NCBI RefSeq assembly: GCF_900167975.1
Contig: NZ_FUZU01000002.1
Coordinates: 379,501-443,500, forward strand
Direction: 5' to 3'
Length of the DNA: 64,000 bases
DNA from: Ohtaekwangia koreensis
GTDB taxonomy: Bacteria > Bacteroidota > Bacteroidia > Cytophagales > Cyclobacteriaceae
Below the pieces are notes generated by a model, which saw only the letters and a list, made by a program, of their open reading frames with translations, was not told where the DNA came from and made no database searches. Position 1 is the stretch's first letter. The number at the start of each line of letters is the position of its first letter. Shown here piece after piece: positions 33,140 through 41,557 of the stretch. A program made the position numbers and the translations under genes.

Positions 33140-33967
33140 TTAATTAAGCGCTGCCATCTTAGTATTCTTATAGATCTCTTTTCCCTTCTCGTTCCACTCG
33201 GCTTTGATGTATGGCTTCAGTTCTTTATCAAAAGCTTCTTTCGAATACGCGATAATTTTTTTTCGTTTTCCGTTGGGATAATATTCAGTCCAATCGCCAA
33301 CCTTTTCATCCCAATGATATTCTCCCTGTACGGCTACATTTCCATTTTCATGGAACAAGTAATAGAAACCTTCCTTCTCTCCGAATTCAATAGGTGTCAT
33401 TTCTTTCATCCTTTTACGCTCTGTCGGATCATAATATGATACAAGCGATTCACGCGGCCAGCCTCTATAATATTTTTCTTTATCGGTAAGCACGCTGTCG
33501 CGGCTATAGGTAAGCCAACGTCCATGCTTGGTGCCTTTATAAAATATTCCTTTAGCCAGAACAATTTCACCTTGTCTTCTTTCATACGGACCGTGTAGCA
33601 AGACACCTTTTGCGGGATCAAACGTACTGGTCTTCCGGATTTCTTTCCGGGTGTAGTCATACCAGTATATATCTCTGGCAAACGTCTGAGACTTCTCTGC
33701 TTTCTTCAGGTAATAAAATGTTTCATACGTAGTGCGGTCACCAAAACCTTTTCGCGTAAATCCCTTCTTGGTTTTAATGCCATAGAAAACTTTTTTCTTC
33801 GGTTTCTTTTTCTTTTTGGTATCAGTAGGCTCTTCCTCTTTTTTAAAATCAAGCGTGGCGGGTGTATCAATGGAGAAGCGTTGCTCTTCTTCCGGTGCTG
33901 TTTGTTGTGCAACCCCGGACAAGCAAAAAGAAACCAACAGGTATATCAAAAACAAATACCGTTTCAT
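33140..33967 (-). CDS. YwqK/MORN-repeat secreted protein
   Basis: A 275-residue exported protein. The start is ATG 33965-33967 (MKRYLFLIYLLVSF), whose signal peptide ends GVAQ. A Lys-rich segment (KKEEEPTDTKKKKKPKKK) follows, then repeats of the form GPYERRQGEIVLAKGIFYKGTKHGRW and NGNVAVQGEYHWDEKVGDWTEYYPNGKRKKI. These are the MORN-like repeats of the YwqK family. Database labels as toxin-antitoxin antitoxin are weakly founded, and no toxin gene is adjacent. The role is unknown, likely periplasmic. Confidence 0.82.
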   Translation of the reverse strand: MKRYLFLIYLLVSFCLSGVAQQTAPEEEQRFSIDTPATLDFKKEEEPTDTKKKKKPKKKVFYGIKTKKGFTRKGFGDRTTYETFYYLKKAEKSQTFARDIYWYDYTRKEIRKTSTFDPAKGVLLHGPYERRQGEIVLAKGIFYKGTKHGRWLTYSRDSVLTDKEKYYRGWPRESLVSYYDPTERKRMKEMTPIEFGEKEGFYYLFHENGNVAVQGEYHWDEKVGDWTEYYPNGKRKKIIAYSKEAFDKELKPYIKAEWNEKGKEIYKNTKMAALN

Positions 33968-34083
33968 AATATTATCAGTAACAAAATTCAGAACGAATTT
34001 AGGCAAAAAATAGTGTCAAAAGATTCTCTGAAAAAATGAAACTTCTTTTTCTGCCATAAGGTTCAAGTCAACAATAAATCTGT

Positions 34084-34617
34084 ATGCATAGCAGTCCCAT
34101 AAAAATTCTTACCGTTAGCGGAAGTCTTCGTGAAAACTCATCGACACAAATTGTTTTAAACTTTCTGGAAAAATCAACGGCTGCTAATGTCGTGGTAACG
34201 CAATATAAAGGCATCGCTGATCTTCCGCACTTTAACGACAGTAATGAAGTTCCATCAACAGTTGAGGCTTGGCGCAGGCAGCTAACTGAAGCTGATGGTG
34301 TTTTGATCTGTACTCCGGAATACGCCTTTGGTGTACCGGGTTCGTTAAAAAATGCATTGGATTGGACAGTTGGATCTTGCGAATTTGTTAACAAGCCAGT
34401 AGCGGTAATCACTGCGGCAACCGGTGGAGATAAAGCGCATGCGTCCTTACTCTTAACGCTCTCTGCTCTATCGTCAAAAGTATCGGACGAGGCTGCATTG
34501 TTGATTCCATTTATACGTTCAAAAATTGATAAAGAAGGCAACATAAAAGATTCAGAAACCGAACGCGCTTTGTTGGCGGTATGGAATGCGCTGATAAAAT
34601 CAATTGTTAACCTTTAA
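34084..34617 (+). CDS. NADPH-dependent FMN reductase family protein
   Basis: A 177-residue flavodoxin-like oxidoreductase. The FMN phosphate loop is VSGSLRENSST (residues about 9-19). TPEYAFGVPGSLKNALDW is the family signature for the flavin ring site. Members reduce flavins, quinones or azo dyes with NAD(P)H. It is divergent from the YwqK-like gene (116 bp between starts). The following gene has its own promoter within the 3' end of this one. Confidence 0.92.
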   Translation: MHSSPIKILTVSGSLRENSSTQIVLNFLEKSTAANVVVTQYKGIADLPHFNDSNEVPSTVEAWRRQLTEADGVLICTPEYAFGVPGSLKNALDWTVGSCEFVNKPVAVITAATGGDKAHASLLLTLSALSSKVSDEAALLIPFIRSKIDKEGNIKDSETERALLAVWNALIKSIVNL

Positions 34618-34633
34618 AACACATATACGTTTG
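34604..34633 (+). promoter_or_regulatory. promoter of the msrC/MutS-like operon
   Basis: TTG at 34604-34606, 19 bp spacer, TACGTTTG at 34626-34633: a full match to the Bacteroidota -33/-7 pattern. The -33 part lies inside the last codons of the flavin reductase gene. The ATG of the next gene is 34 bp downstream of the -7 box. Confidence 0.7.
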
Positions 34634-34667
34634 GTACCTTCACGCATCGCGTTAAAACTATAAACTC

Positions 34668-35150
34668 ATGGCCGAAGAACTTATCATTTCAACATCCGCC
34701 AGTAAAAAGGAAAGATACGATATACTCATTCCACAGATTGAATCATTGGTAGACGGTGAGCCGGATGCGGTAGCCAATCTTTCAAACATTGCAGCGGCAT
34801 TAAAGCAGTCGATGAATTTTTTCTGGGTTGGATTTTATATCGTAAAGAATGATCAACTCGTGCTGGGGCCTTTTCAGGGACCAATCGCTTGTACCCGTAT
34901 AAACTTCGGCAAAGGTGTTTGTGGTGCTTCCTGGAAAGAAAAGAAAACGATTCTCGTTCCGAATGTCGATGAGTTTCCAGGTCATATCGCATGTAGCTCT
35001 GCTTCGAAATCAGAAGTTGTTTTGCCTGCTTTTAAAAATGGAGAAGTTGCTCTCGTGCTGGATGTTGATAGTGATATACTGGACGACTTTGATGAGACAG
35101 ACTGTGAATCATTAGAGAAAGTTATGCGCATTATTGAAAAATTGCTGTAA
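34668..35150 (+). CDS. msrC: free methionine-(R)-sulfoxide reductase (GAF domain)
   Basis: A 160-residue GAF-fold enzyme reducing free methionine-R-sulfoxide with thioredoxin. The three active-site cysteines are C75 (PIACTRI), C85 (GKGVCGAS) and C109 (GHIACSSAS). The spacing of 10 and 24 equals that of the E. coli enzyme (84, 94, 118). NFFWVGFYIV is the family start block. It begins the operon with the MutS-like gene, whose ATG lies 6 bp after this stop. A methionine-repair role in oxidative stress is established for the family. Confidence 0.93.
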   Translation: MAEELIISTSASKKERYDILIPQIESLVDGEPDAVANLSNIAAALKQSMNFFWVGFYIVKNDQLVLGPFQGPIACTRINFGKGVCGASWKEKKTILVPNVDEFPGHIACSSASKSEVVLPAFKNGEVALVLDVDSDILDDFDETDCESLEKVMRIIEKLL

Positions 35151-35155
35151 GCAGA

Positions 35156-36940
35156 ATGACACAACAAGAACTTCATCTTTTTTATACTACCCGAAGATCA
35201 ACTTTTGCTGAAAGCCTTTCTTCCGTTACTAAAAAAATCAATCTGGTTTCCAATGTACGACTTGCTACTGCACTCGCCTTTCTTATTATAGTATATTTAG
35301 GTTTTTCGAACTTCAATTTACTTTACGTAGCAGCCATGCTACTCGTGCTTTTCATTATTCTTGTTCAGCGACATAGCAAACTCTTTCAGGAGAAAACACA
35401 TCTTGAAAACCTGGTATCCCTAAATGATGCCGAGAGTAAAGCTGCTGCAGGAGATTCTTCTTCCTTTGCAACGGGTTCAGAATTTACAGATGCGCATCAT
35501 CCTTACTCACACGATCTCGATATTTTTGGTGAAGGCTCCCTCTTCCAGTATATAAATCGTTGCAATACCCTTGGCGGGAAAAAAAGATTTGCAGATCGGC
35601 TTTCCGCACCGTTATTATCAGCAGAAACTATTCATGAACAGCAACAGGCTATACAAGAACTTTCTTCACACACAGATTTCAGACAACACTTTCAGGCGGC
35701 AGGGAGAGAGATGGACGAGCAGCCTGATGATCGAGCACAGCTCGAAGCCTGGCTTCGTCACCCTTCGTTTCTATATACCAAGCCTTTATACCGTTATCTG
35801 CTTGCTATATTTCCCGTCATTACCATCGCGTTGGTGATACTCGCTTTTGTTTCACCTGCATTTAAAGGATGGGCTATACTCTGTGCGCTTGCTCAATGGG
35901 CTATACTTGGCTTCCACTTAAAAAAAGTAAATGCTTTCCATGATTATATCAGTCGCAAGAAAAATATACTTCAAAAGTATGCGCGACTGCTCCATTACCT
36001 TCAGCAGAATACATTCCAGTCACCACTTCTTAAAAAACTTGCAGGCAGTGCTCAGGAAGCAGAACAAAAAGTACAGTCGCTTGCCTCCCTTGTAAGCGCA
36101 TTGGATGCCCGGCTTAACGCGATGACTACGTTAGTAGTAAACAGTTTACTGCTATATGATCTGCAATGTATATACCGGCTGGAGCGCTGGAAAATTAACC
36201 ATGCTGAAAAACTTATAGCATGGCTGGAGGCTATTAACGAGACCGAAGTTCTCGGGAGCTTCGGCACCTTCGCATTCAATCATCCTGCTTTTCAATATGC
36301 TGCTATACATGATAAGCTCTCCATTGAAATAGAAGCGCTGAGTCACCCACTCATCCAGGAAGATGAGCGCATCGCCAACGACTTGCTTATTGGTAACAGG
36401 CAATCGGTGTTGATTGTAACAGGTGCTAACATGGCGGGGAAGAGTACATTTCTTCGTACGGTTGGTATAAATCTGGTGCTCGCGTTGAATGGAGCACCTG
36501 TCTGCGCACAGTCATTCCGTTGTCCCATCATTCATTTACGAACCGGCATGCGAACAGCTGATTCTCTGAAAGATCATCAATCTTATTTCTATGCCGAGCT
36601 TAACCGGCTAAAAACGATTATGGATGAATTACGAAGTGATAAGCCCTTGCTGATTTTGCTAGATGAAATCTTGAAGGGCACAAACTCAACAGATAAGCAA
36701 GCAGGGTCAATCGCATTGGTAAAACAACTTTTGCCACATCCTTGTCTCGCAATGATTGCCACACACGACCTTGCGTTGGGAGACCTTGAAACGGAATATC
36801 CGGATCGTGTAAAGAATTATTGCTTCGAGGCGACCATTGAAAATGATCAGCTCTCATTCGACTATAAATTAAAGCCGGGACTTGCTCAAAAAATGAATGC
36901 TACATTTCTGATGAAGAAAATGGGAATCATTCCAGCGTAG
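35156..36940 (+). CDS. membrane-anchored MutS-like ATPase
   Basis: A 594-residue protein with only the lever/ATPase part of MutS. Near the N terminus two hydrophobic segments (about 38-48 and 52-65: ALAFLIIVYLGF, LLYVAAMLLVLFIILV) and another pair at about 220-250 suggest membrane insertion. The C-terminal ABC-type domain has Walker A GANMAGKST (423-431), the Walker B region LLILLDEILKGTNSTDK and ATHD. The mismatch-recognition domain I (Phe-x-Glu) is absent, so classical mismatch repair is unlikely. It is cotranscribed with msrC. The cellular role is not established. Confidence 0.88.
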   Translation: MTQQELHLFYTTRRSTFAESLSSVTKKINLVSNVRLATALAFLIIVYLGFSNFNLLYVAAMLLVLFIILVQRHSKLFQEKTHLENLVSLNDAESKAAAGDSSSFATGSEFTDAHHPYSHDLDIFGEGSLFQYINRCNTLGGKKRFADRLSAPLLSAETIHEQQQAIQELSSHTDFRQHFQAAGREMDEQPDDRAQLEAWLRHPSFLYTKPLYRYLLAIFPVITIALVILAFVSPAFKGWAILCALAQWAILGFHLKKVNAFHDYISRKKNILQKYARLLHYLQQNTFQSPLLKKLAGSAQEAEQKVQSLASLVSALDARLNAMTTLVVNSLLLYDLQCIYRLERWKINHAEKLIAWLEAINETEVLGSFGTFAFNHPAFQYAAIHDKLSIEIEALSHPLIQEDERIANDLLIGNRQSVLIVTGANMAGKSTFLRTVGINLVLALNGAPVCAQSFRCPIIHLRTGMRTADSLKDHQSYFYAELNRLKTIMDELRSDKPLLILLDEILKGTNSTDKQAGSIALVKQLLPHPCLAMIATHDLALGDLETEYPDRVKNYCFEATIENDQLSFDYKLKPGLAQKMNATFLMKKMGIIPA

Positions 36941-36966
36941 TAAGCAACCTATACAATTGCTTACTA
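36938..36966. terminator. hairpin terminator between convergent genes
   Basis: TAGTAAGCAA (36938-36947, beginning at the MutS-like stop codon) pairs perfectly with TTGCTTACTA (36957-36966) around a 9-base loop. It serves as a likely bidirectional terminator with the convergent YWTD lipoprotein gene. The T-tail is weak on the plus side. Confidence 0.65.
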
Positions 36967-36970
36967 TTTG

Positions 36971-37903
36971 CTACTTGGCAAATTGAAGAACTATACTATA
37001 GGATTCAACTCCCTGAAGTACCACTTCGCGCGTTCCTGAACCATCCAGGTTACCGCGTGCAATGATATGTGTGTCTGTGTTAGGATCTGTTTCTGTCCAG
37101 TATATTTTTCCCGAGCCCTTATCAATGGCGATTCCATCCGGTCGCGTCACGCCATCCTGACGATCAAATAAAACAACAGGGCTACCACTTGAAAGGCTGG
37201 AACCTATAATCTTCCCTAAACCTTCGTCTGCCCAATAAATGCTGTTCGCCACAGCATCCAGATGTATACCGGAAGGGTTTTGTAACGTAAGGTTGTTTAT
37301 ACCGAAAAAACGAGTCGGAATTGTTGACGTACTCCCTACCTGATAAAGCCATATTGATGCAAAATCAGTCAGGTCTGAAAAGAACATCGCCTTTGTTGAT
37401 GGATCATAATTAACTCCGTAGCTATAGGACAACACTGTATCATACGCAAACATGGAAGTTGCTACCGCAGTACCATCAAGGCTACCCGTTTTCATTTGTC
37501 CGGTTCCTGAATTAGCCCAGTATAGTGTGTTATTGATAGCATCGATCGCCAACGCAGTCGGCATATTTACACTATCTGTAGCATCATATATAACTTCGGG
37601 TGTACCCGAGCCATCCAGGTTCATGCGCAGAATTCTGTCGTTTGTTTCTTCGGCCGCGTAAATTTTACCGGCAACAAAATCTATTGCTATACCTGCAAGT
37701 GTATCCAAGCCTTTGGATTCGTCAGCTATCGTGGTGTAGCTTCCGGGAGCATTTACATCCATAACGCCTATCTTTTTACCGCTATAGTCTGAAAAGTAAA
37801 GATGCGTTGCTTTCGGATATACCGGGTCCTTATCTATACCTCCACCACAAGACGCTAAAAACATGAGGGAAGCAACAACAAGAATTGAGGGAATAAATTT
37901 CAT
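36971..37903 (-). CDS. YWTD/LDL-receptor-class-B-repeat lipoprotein
   Basis: A 310-residue six-bladed propeller lipoprotein. I chose ATG 37901-37903 (MKFIPSILVVASLMF) because the lipobox FLASC follows directly. The body repeats blades of the type IYAAEETNDRILRMNLDGSG, LYWANSGTGQMKTGSLDG, IYWADEGLGKIIGSSL and IYWTETDPNT, each with I/LYW and NLDG elements. Such propellers bind proteins or ligands, and no catalytic role is known. It starts 27 bp downstream of the cysteine desulfurase stop and is likely cotranscribed. Confidence 0.85.
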   Translation of the reverse strand: MKFIPSILVVASLMFLASCGGGIDKDPVYPKATHLYFSDYSGKKIGVMDVNAPGSYTTIADESKGLDTLAGIAIDFVAGKIYAAEETNDRILRMNLDGSGTPEVIYDATDSVNMPTALAIDAINNTLYWANSGTGQMKTGSLDGTAVATSMFAYDTVLSYSYGVNYDPSTKAMFFSDLTDFASIWLYQVGSTSTIPTRFFGINNLTLQNPSGIHLDAVANSIYWADEGLGKIIGSSLSSGSPVVLFDRQDGVTRPDGIAIDKGSGKIYWTETDPNTDTHIIARGNLDGSGTREVVLQGVESYSIVLQFAK

Positions 37904-37930
37904 GAATATATGGGCTATAGATGGGTTCAC

Positions 37931-39070
37931 TTATGCAGGTATTTTACAAAGCTCTGACAATGCTTTTACAGCAACGTCAATTTCTTCTGGTTTGTTATAC
38001 TTACTGAAAGAGAAACGTATCGCTCCTCTTTTTGATTCCGGGTAAAGCGCTCCTAAAACATGTGAGCCTTGTGCGGCACCACTTGAGCATGCACTGCCTC
38101 CGGAAGCAGATATACCTTGCAGATCAAGATTGAAAAGCATCATGTCGTTTTCGTCTGATTCAGGAAGTGACACGTTCAGTACAGTATATAAGCTGGTTTC
38201 GAGGTTAGCGGAGTCACCATGAAAAGATATACCAGGAATCTGCTCCGTTAATCTTTCGATCATCCGGGTTTTCAATTCCTTTATATAGCGTATATGTTCA
38301 TCCATATCTCTATAGGCAATTTCAAGCGCCTTCGCGAGACCTATAATACCATATACATTTTCAGTTCCGCCACGCATGTTCCGCTCCTGTGCACCACCAT
38401 GAACGAACGGCTGAATTTTTTTATCCTTGCGGATAAACATAAAGCCAACACCTTTCGGTCCATGAAATTTATGCGCAGCGGCAGTAATGCCATGCACTTT
38501 AACTTTACTAAGATCGTGGCGATAATGCCCGACTGTTTGTACAGTATCTGAATGAAAGTATGCTTTATACTGATCGCAGAGTTCGGCAACTCTTTCTAGG
38601 TTCAACAAATTTCCGATCTCATTATTCGCGTGCATCAATGACACTAACGCATTTGGATTTTCTTTCAGCAGGCTTTCGAGATGATCCAGATCTATATGTC
38701 CTTTTGCATCCAACTGAACCATGCGCAGATTGAGTTGCTCTTGCTTCGTCAACAAATGCAACGTATGCTCTACCGCATGATGCTCAATAGGCGAAGAGAT
38801 AACATTCTTTATACCATATGTACGAACGCTGCTTGTCAAAATTGCATTGTCAGCTTCTGTGCCTCCGGAAGTAAAGATGATTTCACCGGGCGTACAGTTT
38901 AACAACTCAGCAATTTTTTTTCTGGCAGATTCAATAGCAGCTCTTACCTTCCGCCCATGCCCATGTATGGAAGATGGATTTCCAAAATCCTCCAGCATAA
39001 AGGGCTTCATTGCTTCAAAAACCTCCGGATCCAGCGGGGTAGTAGCTGCATTGTCTAAATAAATGCGCAT
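37931..39070 (-). CDS. cysteine desulfurase (NifS/IscS family)
   Basis: A 379-residue PLP enzyme taking sulfur from cysteine for Fe-S clusters and thio-modified tRNA. It opens YLDNAATTPLDP, with TSGGTEADN for PLP phosphate, H97/H98 near the ring, K201 as Schiff-base lysine (AAHKFHGPKGVGF) and C328 as the sulfur-carrying residue (SGGSACSSGA). The SGGSACSSG form fits the IscS/NifS class I type. No iscU, iscA or other Fe-S gene is adjacent; upstream on the same strand is glmM (68 bp). Confidence 0.94.
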   Translation of the reverse strand: MRIYLDNAATTPLDPEVFEAMKPFMLEDFGNPSSIHGHGRKVRAAIESARKKIAELLNCTPGEIIFTSGGTEADNAILTSSVRTYGIKNVISSPIEHHAVEHTLHLLTKQEQLNLRMVQLDAKGHIDLDHLESLLKENPNALVSLMHANNEIGNLLNLERVAELCDQYKAYFHSDTVQTVGHYRHDLSKVKVHGITAAAHKFHGPKGVGFMFIRKDKKIQPFVHGGAQERNMRGGTENVYGIIGLAKALEIAYRDMDEHIRYIKELKTRMIERLTEQIPGISFHGDSANLETSLYTVLNVSLPESDENDMMLFNLDLQGISASGGSACSSGAAQGSHVLGALYPESKRGAIRFSFSKYNKPEEIDVAVKALSELCKIPA

Positions 39071-39138
39071 AGTTCGTTTAATGAGTTCTGGCCGTAAAGT
39101 TAAAAGGTTCGGAGTTATCCTTTGCCAGGTGCCCGATA

Positions 39139-40542
39139 TTAAGCCAAGGTTTTTTCGCTAATGATCTCTTTAATGTCTGATATGATCTTTTTCGCAAGAT
39201 TATCGGCTTTTACCTCCATGTCTGACTCTGCGTAAATACGGATGATTGGTTCCGTATTCGATTTCCGCAGGTGCACCCATTCCTTATCAAACTCGATTTT
39301 AACACCGTCAATGGTGTTGATCGGCTGCTTGGCGTACTTCTTTTTTACCGCCTCCAGCACTTTGTCGACATTGATATCCGCGGTCAATTCAATCTTGTTT
39401 TTAGAAATAACATAGCTCGGGTATGTTGAGCGCAGTCGTGAAACCGTCATCTCAGACTTTGCCAGGTGTGTCAGGAAAAGTGCTATACCTGCCAGTGCAT
39501 CACGGCCGTAGTGCAGATCCGGATAAATCACGCCACCGTTACCCTCACCACCAATCACGGCCTGCTGTTCTTTCATCATGGTAACGACATTTACTTCGCC
39601 AACCGCAGCAGCAGCATATTTACCTCCCGCCTTCTCGGTTACATCACGCAGTGCGCGTGTAGACGACAGGTTGGAAACTGTATTTCCGTTTTTCTTTTTG
39701 CCGGCATTCAATACATAATCAGCAACGGCCACCAATGTATACTCTTCTCCGAAAGGAGTGCCATCTTCACACACCAATGCCAAACGGTCTACATCCGGAT
39801 CAACCACAATACCTAAATCATACTTTCCTTTTTTTATCTCGCGGCAGATATCCGTAAGATGTTCAGGAAGTGGCTCGGGGTTGTGCGGAAAATGTCCCGT
39901 AGGCTCGCAGTATAGTTCCTTTACTTTCACACCCATTGCTTTGAGAAGCATGGGCACTGCTATACCTCCGGTTGAATTCACAGCATCCACTACTACTTTA
40001 AATCCTTTGCTTTCTACTGCGGCTACATCTACAAGTGGGAGTTTCAGAATCTGATCGATATGAATCTGGATATAGTCATCCTTCTTTTCATATTTACCAA
40101 GCTTTGTTACTTGTGCGAATTCAAATTCTTCCTTCGCTGCTATTCGCAAAACTTCTTCGCCATCTTCACCTGAAATAAATTCTCCGTTTTCATTTAGCAA
40201 TTTCAAGGCGTTCCACTGCACAGGATTATGACTGGCTGTGAGTATAATACCACCGGCTGCCTTTTCCAGCGGCACAGCAATTTCCACAGTAGGCGTTGTT
40301 GAAAGACCGAGATCGACAATATCAAATCCCAGACCTTGAAGCGTAGCGGTTACCAGCGCGCTCACCATTTCACCGGAGAGTCTCGCATCGCGGCCGATGA
40401 CAACTTTTGTTGCTCCTTCTTTCTTCTTTAACAACGTGCCGTAGGCTGCAGCAAATTTTACAATATCAAGAGGCGTGAGGTTGTCTCCTGTTGTACCTCC
40501 AATAGTACCTCGTATACCGGAAATCGATTTTATTAAAGTCAC
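39139..40542 (-). CDS. glmM: phosphoglucosamine mutase
   Basis: A 467-residue phosphohexomutase converting glucosamine-6-phosphate to glucosamine-1-phosphate. It has the active-site phosphoserine S104 in TASHNPVQWNALK, the Mg loop DPDVDRL, sugar-binding GEGNGG and the C-terminal phosphate loop RKSNTEPIIRIY. The start codon is GTG at 40540-40542 (first residues TLIKSISGIRGT). A -7 element lies upstream. It works directly after GlmS (22474-24309), though the two are 15 kb apart. A general phosphomannomutase activity cannot be excluded. Confidence 0.92.
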   Translation of the reverse strand: MTLIKSISGIRGTIGGTTGDNLTPLDIVKFAAAYGTLLKKKEGATKVVIGRDARLSGEMVSALVTATLQGLGFDIVDLGLSTTPTVEIAVPLEKAAGGIILTASHNPVQWNALKLLNENGEFISGEDGEEVLRIAAKEEFEFAQVTKLGKYEKKDDYIQIHIDQILKLPLVDVAAVESKGFKVVVDAVNSTGGIAVPMLLKAMGVKVKELYCEPTGHFPHNPEPLPEHLTDICREIKKGKYDLGIVVDPDVDRLALVCEDGTPFGEEYTLVAVADYVLNAGKKKNGNTVSNLSSTRALRDVTEKAGGKYAAAAVGEVNVVTMMKEQQAVIGGEGNGGVIYPDLHYGRDALAGIALFLTHLAKSEMTVSRLRSTYPSYVISKNKIELTADINVDKVLEAVKKKYAKQPINTIDGVKIEFDKEWVHLRKSNTEPIIRIYAESDMEVKADNLAKKIISDIKEIISEKTLA

Positions 40543-40566
40543 TTAATTTTAGTTTAATGGGGAGGG

Positions 40567-40574
40567 CAAAAGTA
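40567..40574 (-). promoter_or_regulatory. -7 promoter element of glmM
   Basis: On the minus strand TACTTTTG matches TAnnTTTG, 24 bp before the GTG start. No -33 TTG is clear. Confidence 0.5.
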
Positions 40575-40685
40575 AGAAAGAAATCTTTGAGACACGAGAC
40601 ACAGCTTTACGAAGTACGATTTTGATTGCTGATTTTACATTGTAGATTGACGCGTGTTATTTTGTCAATCAACTGAACAGCAAGT

Positions 40686-41513
40686 ATGAAAAAAGTTATA
40701 TCCGCGCCAGACCCGATACGTGAAGAAAAATTAAAAGCGTTTGATCGGTTGCTCACCATCATGAATGAATTGCGGGAAAATTGTCCTTGGGATAAAAAGC
40801 AAACCTTGGAAAGTCTTCGTCATCTCACCATTGAAGAAACATACGAGCTGTCGGATTCTATTTTAGAAGGAGATCTGAAAGAAGTAAAAAAGGAACTTGG
40901 TGATGTCATGTTACACCTTGTGTTCTATGCGCGCATTGCTTCTGAACTTGGTGCTTTCGACATCACCGATGTGTTGCATTCAATCTGTGATAAACTTGTT
41001 GAACGACATCCGCATATCTATAGTGATGTGGTAGCTAACGATGAAGAAACTGTAAAAGCGAACTGGGAAAAAATTAAGTTGAAGACCGGAAATAAATCTG
41101 TGCTGGAAGGTGTACCGAAATCTTTGCCTGCGTTGGTGAAGGCAATCCGCATTCAAGACAAAGCACGCGGTGTCGGTTTTGATTGGGAAAAGAAAGAGCA
41201 GGTATGGCAAAAGGTTGAGGAAGAGATGCAGGAATTTAAAACGGAGTTCAACACAGAATCCAACGAAGCGATCAGTAAAGAGAAAGCCATGGCAGAGTTT
41301 GGGGATCTTCTCTTTTCACTTGTTAACTACGCGCGTTTTATCGACATCGATCCGGAGGAAGCATTGGAACGAACCAACAAAAAATTCATCAAGCGTTTTC
41401 AATACCTTGAAACTGAGTCTGCTAAAGACGGAAAAGTTATGGGAGAGATGACGCTTGCAGAGATGGATATATACTGGGAGAAAGCCAAAGGCATGAATAC
41501 CAAGCTACCTTAA
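40686..41513 (+). CDS. mazG: nucleoside triphosphate pyrophosphohydrolase
   Basis: A 275-residue all-alpha NTP pyrophosphatase that hydrolyses (d)NTPs to monophosphates. Two MazG domains are seen. The first has CPWDKKQTLESLRHLTIEETYEL and the metal-binding ELGDVMLHLVFYARI. The second, near the C terminus, has WQKVEEEMQEF and EFGDLLFSLVNYAR. Length and domain pair match E. coli MazG. It is divergent from glmM (143 bp between starts). No mazEF toxin genes are nearby. Confidence 0.95.
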   Translation: MKKVISAPDPIREEKLKAFDRLLTIMNELRENCPWDKKQTLESLRHLTIEETYELSDSILEGDLKEVKKELGDVMLHLVFYARIASELGAFDITDVLHSICDKLVERHPHIYSDVVANDEETVKANWEKIKLKTGNKSVLEGVPKSLPALVKAIRIQDKARGVGFDWEKKEQVWQKVEEEMQEFKTEFNTESNEAISKEKAMAEFGDLLFSLVNYARFIDIDPEEALERTNKKFIKRFQYLETESAKDGKVMGEMTLAEMDIYWEKAKGMNTKLP

Positions 41514-41557
41514 GTATATAGTATATATTGTGATTGAATCCGAATACAGTCATACAA

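Noticed and set aside
33140-33967. Toxin-antitoxin system reading of the YwqK-like gene
   Set aside because: The antitoxin label in databases rests on weak inference. The protein has a signal peptide and there is no toxin gene beside it.
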